64,000 nt of DNA, from contig CAMLID010000012.1 in NCBI GenBank assembly GCA_946480055.1, forward strand, positions 1 to 64,000, in the 5' to 3' direction. This DNA is from an uncultured Lysobacter sp. Lineage in GTDB: Bacteria; Pseudomonadota; Gammaproteobacteria; Xanthomonadales; Xanthomonadaceae. A program made the translations under genes and the position numbers. Shown in pieces: positions 9,686 to 20,653 of this stretch (position 1 is the first letter of the stretch; each line of letters begins with the position of its first letter). Below the pieces are notes generated by a model, which saw only the letters and a list, made by a program, of their open reading frames with translations, was not told the origin of the DNA and did no database searches.

Positions 9686-12361
9686 ATGACCGATACCCGC
9701 AGCGCGGCGCAGCGCCAGCAGCAGGCCGATGCCCTGATCGGCGAACTGCAACGCCAGGACGCCGGACGCCTGACCGTGTTCCTCGGCGCCGCGCCCGGGG
9801 TCGGCAAGACCTACGCCATGCTCGGTCGCGCGCGAGAGCTGCAGCGCCGCAGCATCGATGTCGTCGTCGGCATCGTCGAGACCCACGGCCGCGCCGAAAC
9901 CGGCGCCCTGATCGAAGGCCTGGAGGTGTTGCCGCGCAAGCGCCTGGACTACCAGGGCCGGGTACTGGAAGAACTCGACCTGGACGCGCTGCTGGCGCGC
10001 AAGCCGCGCCTGGCGCTGATCGACGAACTCGCCCACCGCAACGCGCCCGGCAGCCGCCACGAGCGGCGCTGGCAGGACGTGGCCGAACTGCTCGATGCCG
10101 GCATCGACGTCTACACCACGGTCAACATCCAGCACCTGGAAAGCCTCAACGACGTCGTCCACCGCATCACCGGCGTGCGCGTCGGCGAGACCGTGCCCGA
10201 TGCATTGTTCGACCGCCTGCGCGATATCGTCCTGGTCGACCTGCCGCCGCGCGAACTGATCGAGCGCCTGCAACAGGGCAAGGTCTACGTGCCCGATCAG
10301 GCCGCGCATGCGCTGCAGGCGTTCTTCTCGCCCAGCAACCTGACCGCGCTGCGCGAACTGGCGATGCAGACCGCGGCCGACCGCGTCGACAGCGACCTGC
10401 GCGAGGCCCAGACCGCGCGCGGCCTGCCCGGCGTGCCGCTGCGCCGTGGCGTGCTCGTTGCGATCGACGGGCGCGGCCAGTCCGAATACCTGGTGCGGAT
10501 CGCGCGCCGCCTGGCCGAACGCCGCGACGCGCCCTGGACCGTGGTCACGGTGCAGACCGGCACCGCGCCGGCGGATGCGCAGCAGCTCGAACTCGACCGC
10601 GCCTTCGCGCTCGCGCGCCGGCTCGGCGGCGACACCGCGGTGCTGCACGGCGCCAGCATCGTCGACGCGCTGCTCGATCACGCCGCGCGGGCCGGCATCA
10701 GCGCGATCGTGCTCGGCCGCACCCGCGAGCGCCCGGTCGCGCGCATGTTCAACCGCACCCTGACCCAGCAATTGATCCAACGCGGCGCGCACTACGAGCT
10801 GACCATCGTCAGCACCCCGGAGGCGCGCGCCAAGGCGCGGCGGGCGCTGCGCCCGCTCGGCGGCCTGCTGACCCGCTCCGACGCCGGCCTGGCGGTGATC
10901 GCGGCGGCGCTGGCGACCGCGCTGGCCGGGCTCGCCGAACGCTGGATCGGCCTGGACGATCTGTCGCTGATCTTCATCGTCGCGGTGGTCGTGGTCGCCG
11001 CGCGCACGCGCATGACCGCGGCGGTGATCGCGGCGGTGCTGTGCTTCTTCGCCTACAACTTCTTCTTCATCGAGCCGCGCTACACCCTGCTGATCGGCGC
11101 CAGCCAGGGCGTGACCACGGTGGTGCTGTTCCTGGTCGCGGCGCTGGTCGCCGGCCGGCTCGCGTCCAAGCTGCGCATGCAGGTGCTGGCGCTGCGCGCG
11201 GCCAACGCCCAGGCCATCGCCCTGCAGACGCTGGGGCGTCAGCTCGCCGCCGCCGCCGACCTGGGCCAGGTCACTCAGGCCGGACGCGACGCACTGCGGC
11301 GCTCGCTCGGCGCCGACGCGATCGTGCGCATCGGCGATGCTCCGCTACGCGGCGCCGACCTGCCCGAACTGACCGACAAGGACCGCGCCGCCGCCGACTG
11401 GAGCCTGCGTCACCAGCAGCCGGCCGGGCGTTACACCGACACCCTCGCCGGCTCGGACTGGTGGTTTCTGCCGCTGGCCGGCGGCGACGGCGGCGTGATC
11501 GGCCTGCGCTTCCCGCAGCGCAGCGGCCGGCTCGGTCCGGAGCAGCAGCGACTGGCCGAAGCCATGGCCGAGGACATCGCCCAGGCGGCGGTGCGCACGC
11601 GCCTGGTCGCCGACCTGGAAAACGCCCGTGTCAGCGGCGAGACCGAACGCCTGCGCTCGGCGCTGCTGTCGTCGGTCTCGCACGACCTGCGCTCGCCGTT
11701 GGCGGCGATCATCGGCGCAGCCAGCAGCCTGGACAACTACGCCGAGGCGATGAGCCGCGAGGACCGCCACAGCCTGCTGGAAACGGTGCGCATCGAAGGC
11801 GAGCGCCTGGACCGCTACATCCAGAACCTGCTCGACATGACCCGGCTCGGCCACGGCGGGCTCACCCTCAACCGCGACTGGATCGGCGTCGACGAACTGA
11901 TCGGCTCGGCGGTGACGCGCCTGCAGCGCTACGAACCGAGCGCGCGCTTCGAGGTCCGGCTGGAACCTGAGCTGGGGCCGATCTGGGTCCACCCGGCCCT
12001 GGTCGAGCAGGCCTTGTTCAACGTGCTGGAGAACGCCGCCAAGTTCTCGCCCGCGGGCGAAGCCGTCACCGTCGAAGCGCGCCGCGTCGACGGCCAGTTG
12101 CGCATCGACGTGCGCGACCGCGGCCCCGGTATTCCCGAGGATGAGCGCAAGCGCATCTTCGACATGTTCTACAGCGTCGAGCGTGGAGATCGCGGCCGCC
12201 AGGGCACCGGTCTGGGCCTGGCGATCTGCCAGGGCATGATCGGCGCCCACGGCGGCAGCGTCGAAGCGCTACCGGGCGCACCCGATGAGCACGATCGCCG
12301 CGGCACCACGATCCGCATTACCCTGCCTCCCATCGAACCCGCCGCCCCCGCAGCCGCATGA
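9686..12361 (+). CDS. kdpD: K+-sensing histidine kinase KdpD
   Basis: KdpD senses K+ limitation and controls KdpE. The ATG at 9686 is chosen because the KdpD domain begins directly after it; 891 residues result. Order of parts: an N-terminal KdpD P-loop domain (GVGKT, Lys41), a universal-stress-protein-like domain, four membrane spans around residues 395-500, a GAF-like segment, a HisKA domain with the phosphorylated His666 in SHDLRSP, and a HATPase domain ending with GLGLAICQ. An ATGA overlap couples its translation to kdpE. The protein looks intact. Confidence 0.95.
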   Translation: MTDTRSAAQRQQQADALIGELQRQDAGRLTVFLGAAPGVGKTYAMLGRARELQRRSIDVVVGIVETHGRAETGALIEGLEVLPRKRLDYQGRVLEELDLDALLARKPRLALIDELAHRNAPGSRHERRWQDVAELLDAGIDVYTTVNIQHLESLNDVVHRITGVRVGETVPDALFDRLRDIVLVDLPPRELIERLQQGKVYVPDQAAHALQAFFSPSNLTALRELAMQTAADRVDSDLREAQTARGLPGVPLRRGVLVAIDGRGQSEYLVRIARRLAERRDAPWTVVTVQTGTAPADAQQLELDRAFALARRLGGDTAVLHGASIVDALLDHAARAGISAIVLGRTRERPVARMFNRTLTQQLIQRGAHYELTIVSTPEARAKARRALRPLGGLLTRSDAGLAVIAAALATALAGLAERWIGLDDLSLIFIVAVVVVAARTRMTAAVIAAVLCFFAYNFFFIEPRYTLLIGASQGVTTVVLFLVAALVAGRLASKLRMQVLALRAANAQAIALQTLGRQLAAAADLGQVTQAGRDALRRSLGADAIVRIGDAPLRGADLPELTDKDRAAADWSLRHQQPAGRYTDTLAGSDWWFLPLAGGDGGVIGLRFPQRSGRLGPEQQRLAEAMAEDIAQAAVRTRLVADLENARVSGETERLRSALLSSVSHDLRSPLAAIIGAASSLDNYAEAMSREDRHSLLETVRIEGERLDRYIQNLLDMTRLGHGGLTLNRDWIGVDELIGSAVTRLQRYEPSARFEVRLEPELGPIWVHPALVEQALFNVLENAAKFSPAGEAVTVEARRVDGQLRIDVRDRGPGIPEDERKRIFDMFYSVERGDRGRQGTGLGLAICQGMIGAHGGSVEALPGAPDEHDRRGTTIRITLPPIEPAAPAAA

Positions 12362-13077
12362 CCGAGGACACCGCCGCCGGCGTCGCCACCCAGACCGCAC
12401 GCGTGCTGGTGGTCGACGACGAGCCGCAGATCCGCAAGTTCCTCGACATCAGCCTGCGCGCGCAGGGCTACGCGGTGGAAACCGCCGACACCGGCGCCGG
12501 CGGCCTGGAAGCGCTGGCGACGCACGGCGCCGACCTGGTGATCCTCGACCTCGGCCTGCCCGACCGCGACGGCCACGAAGTGCTGCGCGAGCTACGCCAG
12601 TGGTCGTCGGTGCCGGTGATCCTGCTGACCGTGCGCGCCGGCGAGGCCGAGAAAGTCGCCGCGCTCGATGCCGGCGCCAACGACTACGTGACCAAGCCCT
12701 TCGGCGTGCAGGAGCTGATGGCGCGCGTGCGCGCGCTGCTGCGCTCGCATGCGACCCAGGGCGAGGCCCTGCCGGTGTTCGACGACGGCCGCTTGCGCAT
12801 CGACCTGGCCCGGCGCGAGGTGCGCCTGGACGGCGAAAGCGTCGCCCTGGCGCGCAAGGAATACGCGCTGCTGGCGCTGCTGGTCCAGCATGCCGGCCGC
12901 GTGGTCACCCAGCCGCAGCTGCTGCGCGAACTCTGGGGCCCGACCCACCAACAGGACACCCACTACCTGCGCATCCTGGTCGGCAAACTGCGCCACAAGC
13001 TCGGCGACGACGCCGCCGCGCCGCGCTACATCGTCACCGAACCGGGCGTGGGGCTGCGTTTCATCGAGCGACGTTGA
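12358..13077 (+). CDS. kdpE: KdpE response regulator (OmpR family)
   Basis: KdpE is phosphorylated by KdpD and activates transcription of the kdp operon. The receiver domain shows VVDDE, the phospho-acceptor Asp64 in LDLGLPDRDG, a conserved Thr (LLTVRA) and Lys (TKPFG). A winged-helix domain follows, with LTRKEY-like ALARKEYALL and HYLRILVGKLRHKLG. An N-terminal extension of about 12 residues explains the higher Asp number compared with the E. coli protein. It overlaps kdpD by 4 bases and ends the operon. Confidence 0.95.
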   Translation: MTEDTAAGVATQTARVLVVDDEPQIRKFLDISLRAQGYAVETADTGAGGLEALATHGADLVILDLGLPDRDGHEVLRELRQWSSVPVILLTVRAGEAEKVAALDAGANDYVTKPFGVQELMARVRALLRSHATQGEALPVFDDGRLRIDLARREVRLDGESVALARKEYALLALLVQHAGRVVTQPQLLRELWGPTHQQDTHYLRILVGKLRHKLGDDAAAPRYIVTEPGVGLRFIERR

Positions 13078-13154
13078 GTCGGCGAGTCGAATCGACGAAA
13101 CAGCACCCAAGCCAAGTGACCCGGCCGAGACACGGCGCGAGCGCGCCCGGCTTT

Positions 13155-13229
13155 GGGGTAGGAGCGACGTAAGTCGCGACCAACGCAGCCGTTCGAAGGT
13201 TTGCGGTCGCGACTTGCGTCGCTCCTACA
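13155..13229. repeat. REP-like inverted repeat, copy 1
   Basis: An arm reading GGGGTAGGAGCGACGT-AAGTCGCGAC (13155-13180) faces its near reverse complement GTCGCGACTTGCGTCGCTCCTAC (13207-13229). Each arm contains its own small palindrome (GCGAC..GTCGC). This is the paired arrangement of REP/BIME elements. Similar sequences occur at 13377-13453 and 20466-20543. Confidence 0.8.
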
Positions 13230-13257
13230 GGCCGCGGGAGCACTCATCGCTTCATTT

Positions 13258-13321
13258 GGGAGCGGCGTGAGCCGCGATCGACATGGCCAGTGCGGTGCCG
13301 CAATCGCGGCCGGTGTCGCTC
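13258..13321. repeat. degenerate REP-like element
   Basis: GGGAGCGGCGTGAGCCGCGATCG begins at 13258 and is followed by a weak inverted match (GCAATCGCGGCCGGTGTCGCTC) near 13300-13321. It looks like a decayed relative of the two neighbouring copies. Confidence 0.55.
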
Positions 13322-13376
13322 TCATAGGGCACCGCGTGCGGACTCGAACCCTGCCGCCGACAAGCAAGTTTGCTTT

Positions 13377-13453
13377 GGGGTAGGAGCGGCGTAAGCCGCG
13401 ACCGTCGCAGCCGAGCGCAGTTTCGCGGTCGCGACTCACGTCGCTCCTACCCC
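13377..13453. repeat. REP-like inverted repeat, copy 2
   Basis: GGGGTAGGAGCGGCGTAAGC at 13377 is matched by the inverted arm ending CGTCGCTCCTACCCC at 13453. It has the same design as copy 1 and sits between kdpE and the tRNA genes. No transposase (RAYT) gene is present in the window. Confidence 0.8.
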
Positions 13454-13478
13454 AAGACGGGGCAAAGCCGCGCACAGC

Positions 13479-13510
13479 AAAAAGGCCGGCAAGTTTCCTT
13501 GCCGGCCTTT
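13479..13510 (-). terminator. terminator downstream of tRNA-Arg
   Basis: A 13-bp perfect stem (13481-13493 with 13498-13510) has the loop TTTC. Five A residues at 13479-13483 give a U-run on the minus strand, so it ends minus-strand transcription from the tRNA-Arg gene. The stem also carries T's on the plus side and could work in both directions. Confidence 0.85.
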
Positions 13511-13519
13511 CGCTCAATA

Positions 13520-13596
13520 TGGTGCGCCCGGAGAGATTCGAACTCCCGACCCCCAAGTTCGTAGCCTGGTGCTCTATCCAGCTGAGCTACGGGCGC
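13520..13596 (-). tRNA. tRNA-Arg(ACG)
   Basis: A 77-base cloverleaf is encoded including the 3' CCA. The acceptor stem GCGCCCG pairs with CGGGCGC, and the T arm contains GTTCGAATC. The anticodon stem CCAGG/CTTGG encloses the loop CTACGAA, giving anticodon ACG (read as ICG after deamination). It lies in the usual place downstream of csrA and tRNA-Ser. Confidence 0.97.
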
Positions 13597-13706
13597 GCAG
13601 TCGAAGAATTATGACGGAACCGCTTTTGATCGTCAAACCTTTCGATGCTTTTTCTACGTCAGATTTCGTTCGCGTTCAACGCTGACGAACGAAACCATCG
13701 CAGACA

Positions 13707-13725
13707 AAAGCCGCCCCAAGGCGGC
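13707..13725 (-). terminator. terminator downstream of tRNA-Ser
   Basis: GCCGCC (13710-13715) and GGCGGC (13720-13725) form a stem with loop CCAA. On the minus strand it is followed by a short U-run from the A residues at 13706-13709. It would end the transcript coming from tRNA-Ser. Confidence 0.6.
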
Positions 13726-13737
13726 CTTCGTTACAAC

Positions 13738-13830
13738 TGGCGGAGACTGAGGGATTCGAACCCTCGATGGAGCTTTTGACCCCATACTCCCTTAGCAGGG
13801 GAGCCCCTTCGGCCTCTCGGGCAAGTCTCC
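13738..13830 (-). tRNA. tRNA-Ser(GCU)
   Basis: A 93-base class II tRNA with encoded CCA. The acceptor stem GGAGAC pairs with GTCTCC, and a long variable arm is present. The anticodon stem CTCCC/GGGAG encloses CTGCTAA, giving anticodon GCT for AGC/AGU serine codons. Placement between csrA and tRNA-Arg is the common gammaproteobacterial arrangement. Confidence 0.97.
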
Positions 13831-13899
13831 GCGGAAACACGTACAGCGTTCGCGGGCGGGAAGCATAACGGCTCGTCCCGCGCGCGGCAAACCTTTTTA

Positions 13900-14103
13900 T
13901 CAGCCTGCCGCGTTTTTGCCGGAATCGTCGGCCGGTTCTTCGCCGCGCTGGATGCGCTGGTAGATCTCTTCGCGATGCACAGCGACATCTTTCGGTGCGG
14001 TAATACCGATACGCACCTGGTTGCCCTTGACGCCGAGCACGGTGACGGTCACCGAGTCGCCGATCATCAGGGTCTCACCGACGCGACGCGTCAGGATCAG
14101 CAT
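13900..14103 (-). CDS. csrA: carbon storage regulator CsrA
   Basis: CsrA is a small dimeric RNA-binding protein that controls translation and stability of many mRNAs, typically those for carbon flow, motility and biofilm or EPS formation. The start at 14103 is fixed by the invariant [11 protein letters not shown]-terminus and by AGGAGG 7 bases upstream. The 67-residue product keeps [21 protein letters not shown], with the RNA-contacting Arg of VHREE. The leader contains GGA motifs, which CsrA itself can bind, so autoregulation is possible. It lies 157 bases downstream of alaS. Confidence 0.96.
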   Translation of the reverse strand: MLILTRRVGETLMIGDSVTVTVLGVKGNQVRIGITAPKDVAVHREEIYQRIQRGEEPADDSGKNAAG

Positions 14104-14260
14104 TGGAAAACCTCCTCGTGCCGGCAATTCGTTTGCCGGCGTTGGCGACGATCCGCACGGAAACATCTACGGAAAGCGCTTACAGTTTTGTACACAAACG
14201 TGAACCATATTAGCCAGCGGCCAAAATCGGCCGCAAGCGATAGAAGTCACTGTTCGCCGT

Positions 14261-16894
<2,634 letters not shown>

Positions 16895-17061
16895 GCCTGA
16901 CGCGCGAACTCGATAGGACCGGGCCGGACTGAGCGGTCCAGGGCCTCTGCCCTCACGATGGGGGCGTCGACTGGAACAGGCAACCCAAAACCCGAAAGCC
17001 GCGTAGCCTAACAGGCTCCGGGCCCGGTTGCGCGGGGTCCGCAGCCTATTTGGGCTTGCGT

Positions 17062-17664
17062 TCAGTCGTCCAAATCGAAACGAGTCGCTTTTCGCACCCG
17101 TTCGCCATCGAAACCGCGGCGTATCAGGAAGTCGGCGGCCTTGCGGCGGAGGGCCAAATCCTCGCTTCCGGCCTCGCCTGACAGCCCTGCGAATCTACGT
17201 CGGACCAGGTCGCGGGCGTTGTCCAGCCAGTCGCCTTCGTAGCTATCCAGCGCCCGGGCGATGGCCTCGGAGTCCAGACCGTGGGTGGCGAGTTCGGCAC
17301 GCAGCCGGATCGGGCCGTAGCCGCTGCCGGCGCGGCTGCGGACCAGGCTTTCGGCGAAACGGGCATCGTCCTGCCAGCCCAGGCCGGACAAGGTCTCGAC
17401 GGCGGTCTCGACCTCGGCGGCGTCCATGCCGCGCGAGGTGAGTTTTCGCTGCAACTCCTTCCTGGAGTGCTCGCGCCGGGTCAGCAGACCCAGTGCACGT
17501 TGGGTGGCACTCTGTTCGCGCATGCCGCGGCGACGGCGTCCGCCACGGCCGCCTTCGGGGCTGCCGTCGTTGGGACGGTCGCCCTCAGGATGGTCGGCTT
17601 CGGTCGGGTCGAGTTCGGTGGAGCCGGAATCCGGCTCCAGATCCTGCGGCTTTACGTCGCGCAT
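17062..17664 (-). CDS. recX: RecX, regulator of RecA
   Basis: RecX binds RecA filaments and limits their extension. The protein is 200 residues if it starts at 17664. The three-helix repeats begin near residue 52 ([19 protein letters not shown]) and include [18 protein letters not shown] and [14 protein letters not shown]. Residues 1-48 are a low-complexity acidic, then Arg/Gly-rich extension, so a later start at residue 48 (17523) cannot be excluded. It lies 54 bases after recA and is probably co-transcribed with it. Confidence 0.92.
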   Translation of the reverse strand: MRDVKPQDLEPDSGSTELDPTEADHPEGDRPNDGSPEGGRGGRRRRGMREQSATQRALGLLTRREHSRKELQRKLTSRGMDAAEVETAVETLSGLGWQDDARFAESLVRSRAGSGYGPIRLRAELATHGLDSEAIARALDSYEGDWLDNARDLVRRRFAGLSGEAGSEDLALRRKAADFLIRRGFDGERVRKATRFDLDD

Positions 17665-17718
17665 ACCCGGGTGCCCTCGCTAGCGCCTTGCGTCGACGGC
17701 AACCGCCGACGCGTGGCG

Positions 17719-18756
<1,038 letters not shown>

Positions 18757-18964
18757 CGTGATGTCCTTAAGTAAGTCGTGTCGTGTTGGTAGGCAATCTA
18801 GAGGACGCGGATCGCACGGACTGAGACCGTCGCGCCTTCGATGAAAATTTATTCCGGCAGGCCGGGCCGACGCAGTCGGGAGAACGCCGGCCGGGCTGTC
18901 GGATTTTTCCCCGCGCGGCGGTCGGAAACGGCGGCGTGGCGGCGGCGGTCGTTCATCGCGGCGC

Positions 18965-19615
18965 TCAGCGGTTCGGCCGGACCAGGCCGCAGTACAGGCC
19001 TTCGATCGCGAAGTCCTGATCGGGCTGGACCTCGATCGGGGCGAAATCGGGGTTGCGCGGCAGCAGGCGGATGCGGTCCTTGCCGATCTTCAGCAGCTTG
19101 ACCGTGATCTCGTCGTCGATGCGCGCGACCACGATCTGGCCCGAGCGCGCGTCGCCGGTACGGTGCACGCCGATCAGGTCGCCGTCGAAGATGCCTTCGT
19201 CGCGCATCGAGTCGCCCTTGACCTTGAGCATGTAGTCCGGCGACGGGAAGAACATGTTGCGGTCGAGCAGCACGTAATCGTCGGCCTCGATCTGGGCACC
19301 GGAGCCGATCGGCAGGCCGGCCGCGACCCGTCCCAGCACCGGCAGGCGCAGGGCGTCGTCGTTGGCGGCGGCCGGCAGTGCCAGCCGGCCCTGCTGCGAC
19401 GGCGGCGGCTGCAGCACGCGTATGCCGCGCGCGCGCCCCGGAGTGCGTTCGATCGCCCCGGCGGCCTCGAGCGCCTCCAGGTGGTACTGGGCCGCGCGCA
19501 CGCCCTTGAACCCGAAGGCCTTGGCGATCTCAGCCTGCGACGGCGGCAGTCCCTCGGCTTCGATCCGTTCCGCGATCAACTCGAGGATGGCTTGCTGGGT
19601 ATCGGTCAGGTCCAT
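18965..19615 (-). CDS. lexA: SOS repressor LexA
   Basis: LexA represses SOS genes and cleaves itself when RecA is active. The ATG at 19615 is chosen over an earlier in-frame ATG at 19639 because the operator (19618-19636) would lie inside the longer reading frame and the family N-terminus ([14 protein letters not shown]) starts here. The winged-helix DNA-binding domain is followed by the cleavage bond Ala99-Gly100 (RVAAGLP). The catalytic dyad is Ser136 (GDSMRDEG) and Lys173 (ITVKLLK). All functional residues are present in the 216-residue product. Confidence 0.97.
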   Translation of the reverse strand: MDLTDTQQAILELIAERIEAEGLPPSQAEIAKAFGFKGVRAAQYHLEALEAAGAIERTPGRARGIRVLQPPPSQQGRLALPAAANDDALRLPVLGRVAAGLPIGSGAQIEADDYVLLDRNMFFPSPDYMLKVKGDSMRDEGIFDGDLIGVHRTGDARSGQIVVARIDDEITVKLLKIGKDRIRLLPRNPDFAPIEVQPDQDFAIEGLYCGLVRPNR

Positions 19616-19617
19616 GA

Positions 19618-19636
19618 TTAGTAGTATTACCACTAA
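19618..19636 (-). promoter_or_regulatory. LexA operator (xanthomonad type)
   Basis: TTAGTAGTATTACCACTAA is a 19-base palindrome with one mismatch between its halves (TTAGTAGTA against TTAGTGGTA). It agrees with the Xanthomonas LexA box as I recall it (TTAGTAGTAATACTACTAA) and differs from the E. coli CTGT-N8-ACAG box. It ends 2 bases from the lexA start codon, so bound LexA would block initiation at its own gene. Confidence 0.88.
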
Positions 19637-19766
19637 CAAACGGCACCAGCAAGAGCACCCGCTCCAAATTCATCTGACCGGGCCAACCAGCCCGGATCGA
19701 ACCAGCCCGGATCGAAGCGTCGGCTCCGGCACGCGCGCGGCCGTCCGCGACTCGCGTACGGGCGAC

Positions 19767-20264
19767 TCAGACCGCCAGCGCCAGCATTCCCTGCAAGGCC
19801 GCCGCGACGGTCTGTCGGCGCACCGCCTCGCGGTCTCCGGCGAAATGGAAGACCTCGGCCTGGGGGTAGCCGCCGCGGCGTTTCCAGGCGATCCAGACCG
19901 TGCCGACCGGCTTGTCCTCGGTGCCGCCGCCGGGACCGGCGATGCCGGTGACCGCGACCGCCAAGGTGGCGCCGGTGTTGGCCAGGGCGCCGGAGACCAT
20001 TTCAATGACGGTCTCGCGGCTGACCGCGCCGAACTGCTCCAGGGTCTGTGGGCGCACGCTCAGCAGCGACTGCTTGGCTTCGTAGCTGTAGGCAGCCATG
20101 CCGCATTCGAACCAGCCAGAGGAGCCGGCGATGTCGGTCAGGGTCTTGGCGATCCAGCCGCCGGTGCAGCTCTCGGCGGTGACCAGCATGTGGTGGTGGC
20201 TGCGGGCGGCCTCGCCGACCTGTTCGGCAAGGCGTTGCAGGGAGGCATCGGAGACGTCGGTCAT
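19767..20264 (-). CDS. cinA: CinA-family nicotinamide-nucleotide amidohydrolase (PncC)
   Basis: The 165-residue protein is the stand-alone C-terminal CinA domain, which deamidates NMN to NaMN in pyridine-nucleotide salvage. The signatures are VTAESCTGGWIAKTL and VTGIAGPGGGTEDKPVGTVWIAW. The start at 20264 gives MTDVSDASLQ and the usual family length. The reading frame stays open far upstream, but that part shows no CinA similarity. It lies upstream of lexA on the same strand, as in many gammaproteobacteria. Confidence 0.92.
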   Translation of the reverse strand: MTDVSDASLQRLAEQVGEAARSHHHMLVTAESCTGGWIAKTLTDIAGSSGWFECGMAAYSYEAKQSLLSVRPQTLEQFGAVSRETVIEMVSGALANTGATLAVAVTGIAGPGGGTEDKPVGTVWIAWKRRGGYPQAEVFHFAGDREAVRRQTVAAALQGMLALAV

Positions 20265-20465
20265 GCGCGCACTATAACGGCCCGCCGCGCTTGCGCTTTG
20301 CGGGATCGGGCAACGCTGGGGCGTCGCGACTGGAACGATGGCGGGTCGTGGTCGCGGTGCATGCCGCTTTGGAGTTTGGAGGGAGCCTCCGAGCGGATTC
20401 GGGATCCTCAGGACCAAGCCATCGCATCGAGAGGCAACCTCGTTCCCATAGCATGCGTCGGCCTT

Positions 20466-20543
20466 GGGGTAGGAGCGGCGTGAGCCGCGACCTGCGATAG
20501 CGGTTGCAGGGGCGTGGTCGCGGCTTACGCCGCTCCTACCCCA
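20466..20543. repeat. REP-like inverted repeat, copy 3
   Basis: GGGGTAGGAGCGGCGTGAGC at 20466 pairs with the inverted arm GGCTTACGCCGCTCCTACCCC ending at 20542. The arms match those at 13377-13453 almost base for base. It sits in the gap between cinA and the convergent end of the TonB-receptor gene. Confidence 0.82.
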
Positions 20544-20559
20544 AAGAAGCAACGCCCCC

Positions 20560-20599
20560 AAAAAAACGACGACGCGCGGACCTTGTGGTCCGCGCGTCG
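20560..20599 (-). terminator. terminator of the TonB-dependent receptor gene
   Basis: A 13-bp stem (20570-20582 with 20587-20599) encloses TTGT. Seven A residues at 20560-20566 form the U-run on the minus strand. It lies 55 bases past the receptor stop codon. Confidence 0.88.
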
Positions 20600-20653
20600 C
20601 GTTTGGTTCCCTGCGGCCGGCCGGCAAGACGCCGGCCGGAGCGTTCGACGACC

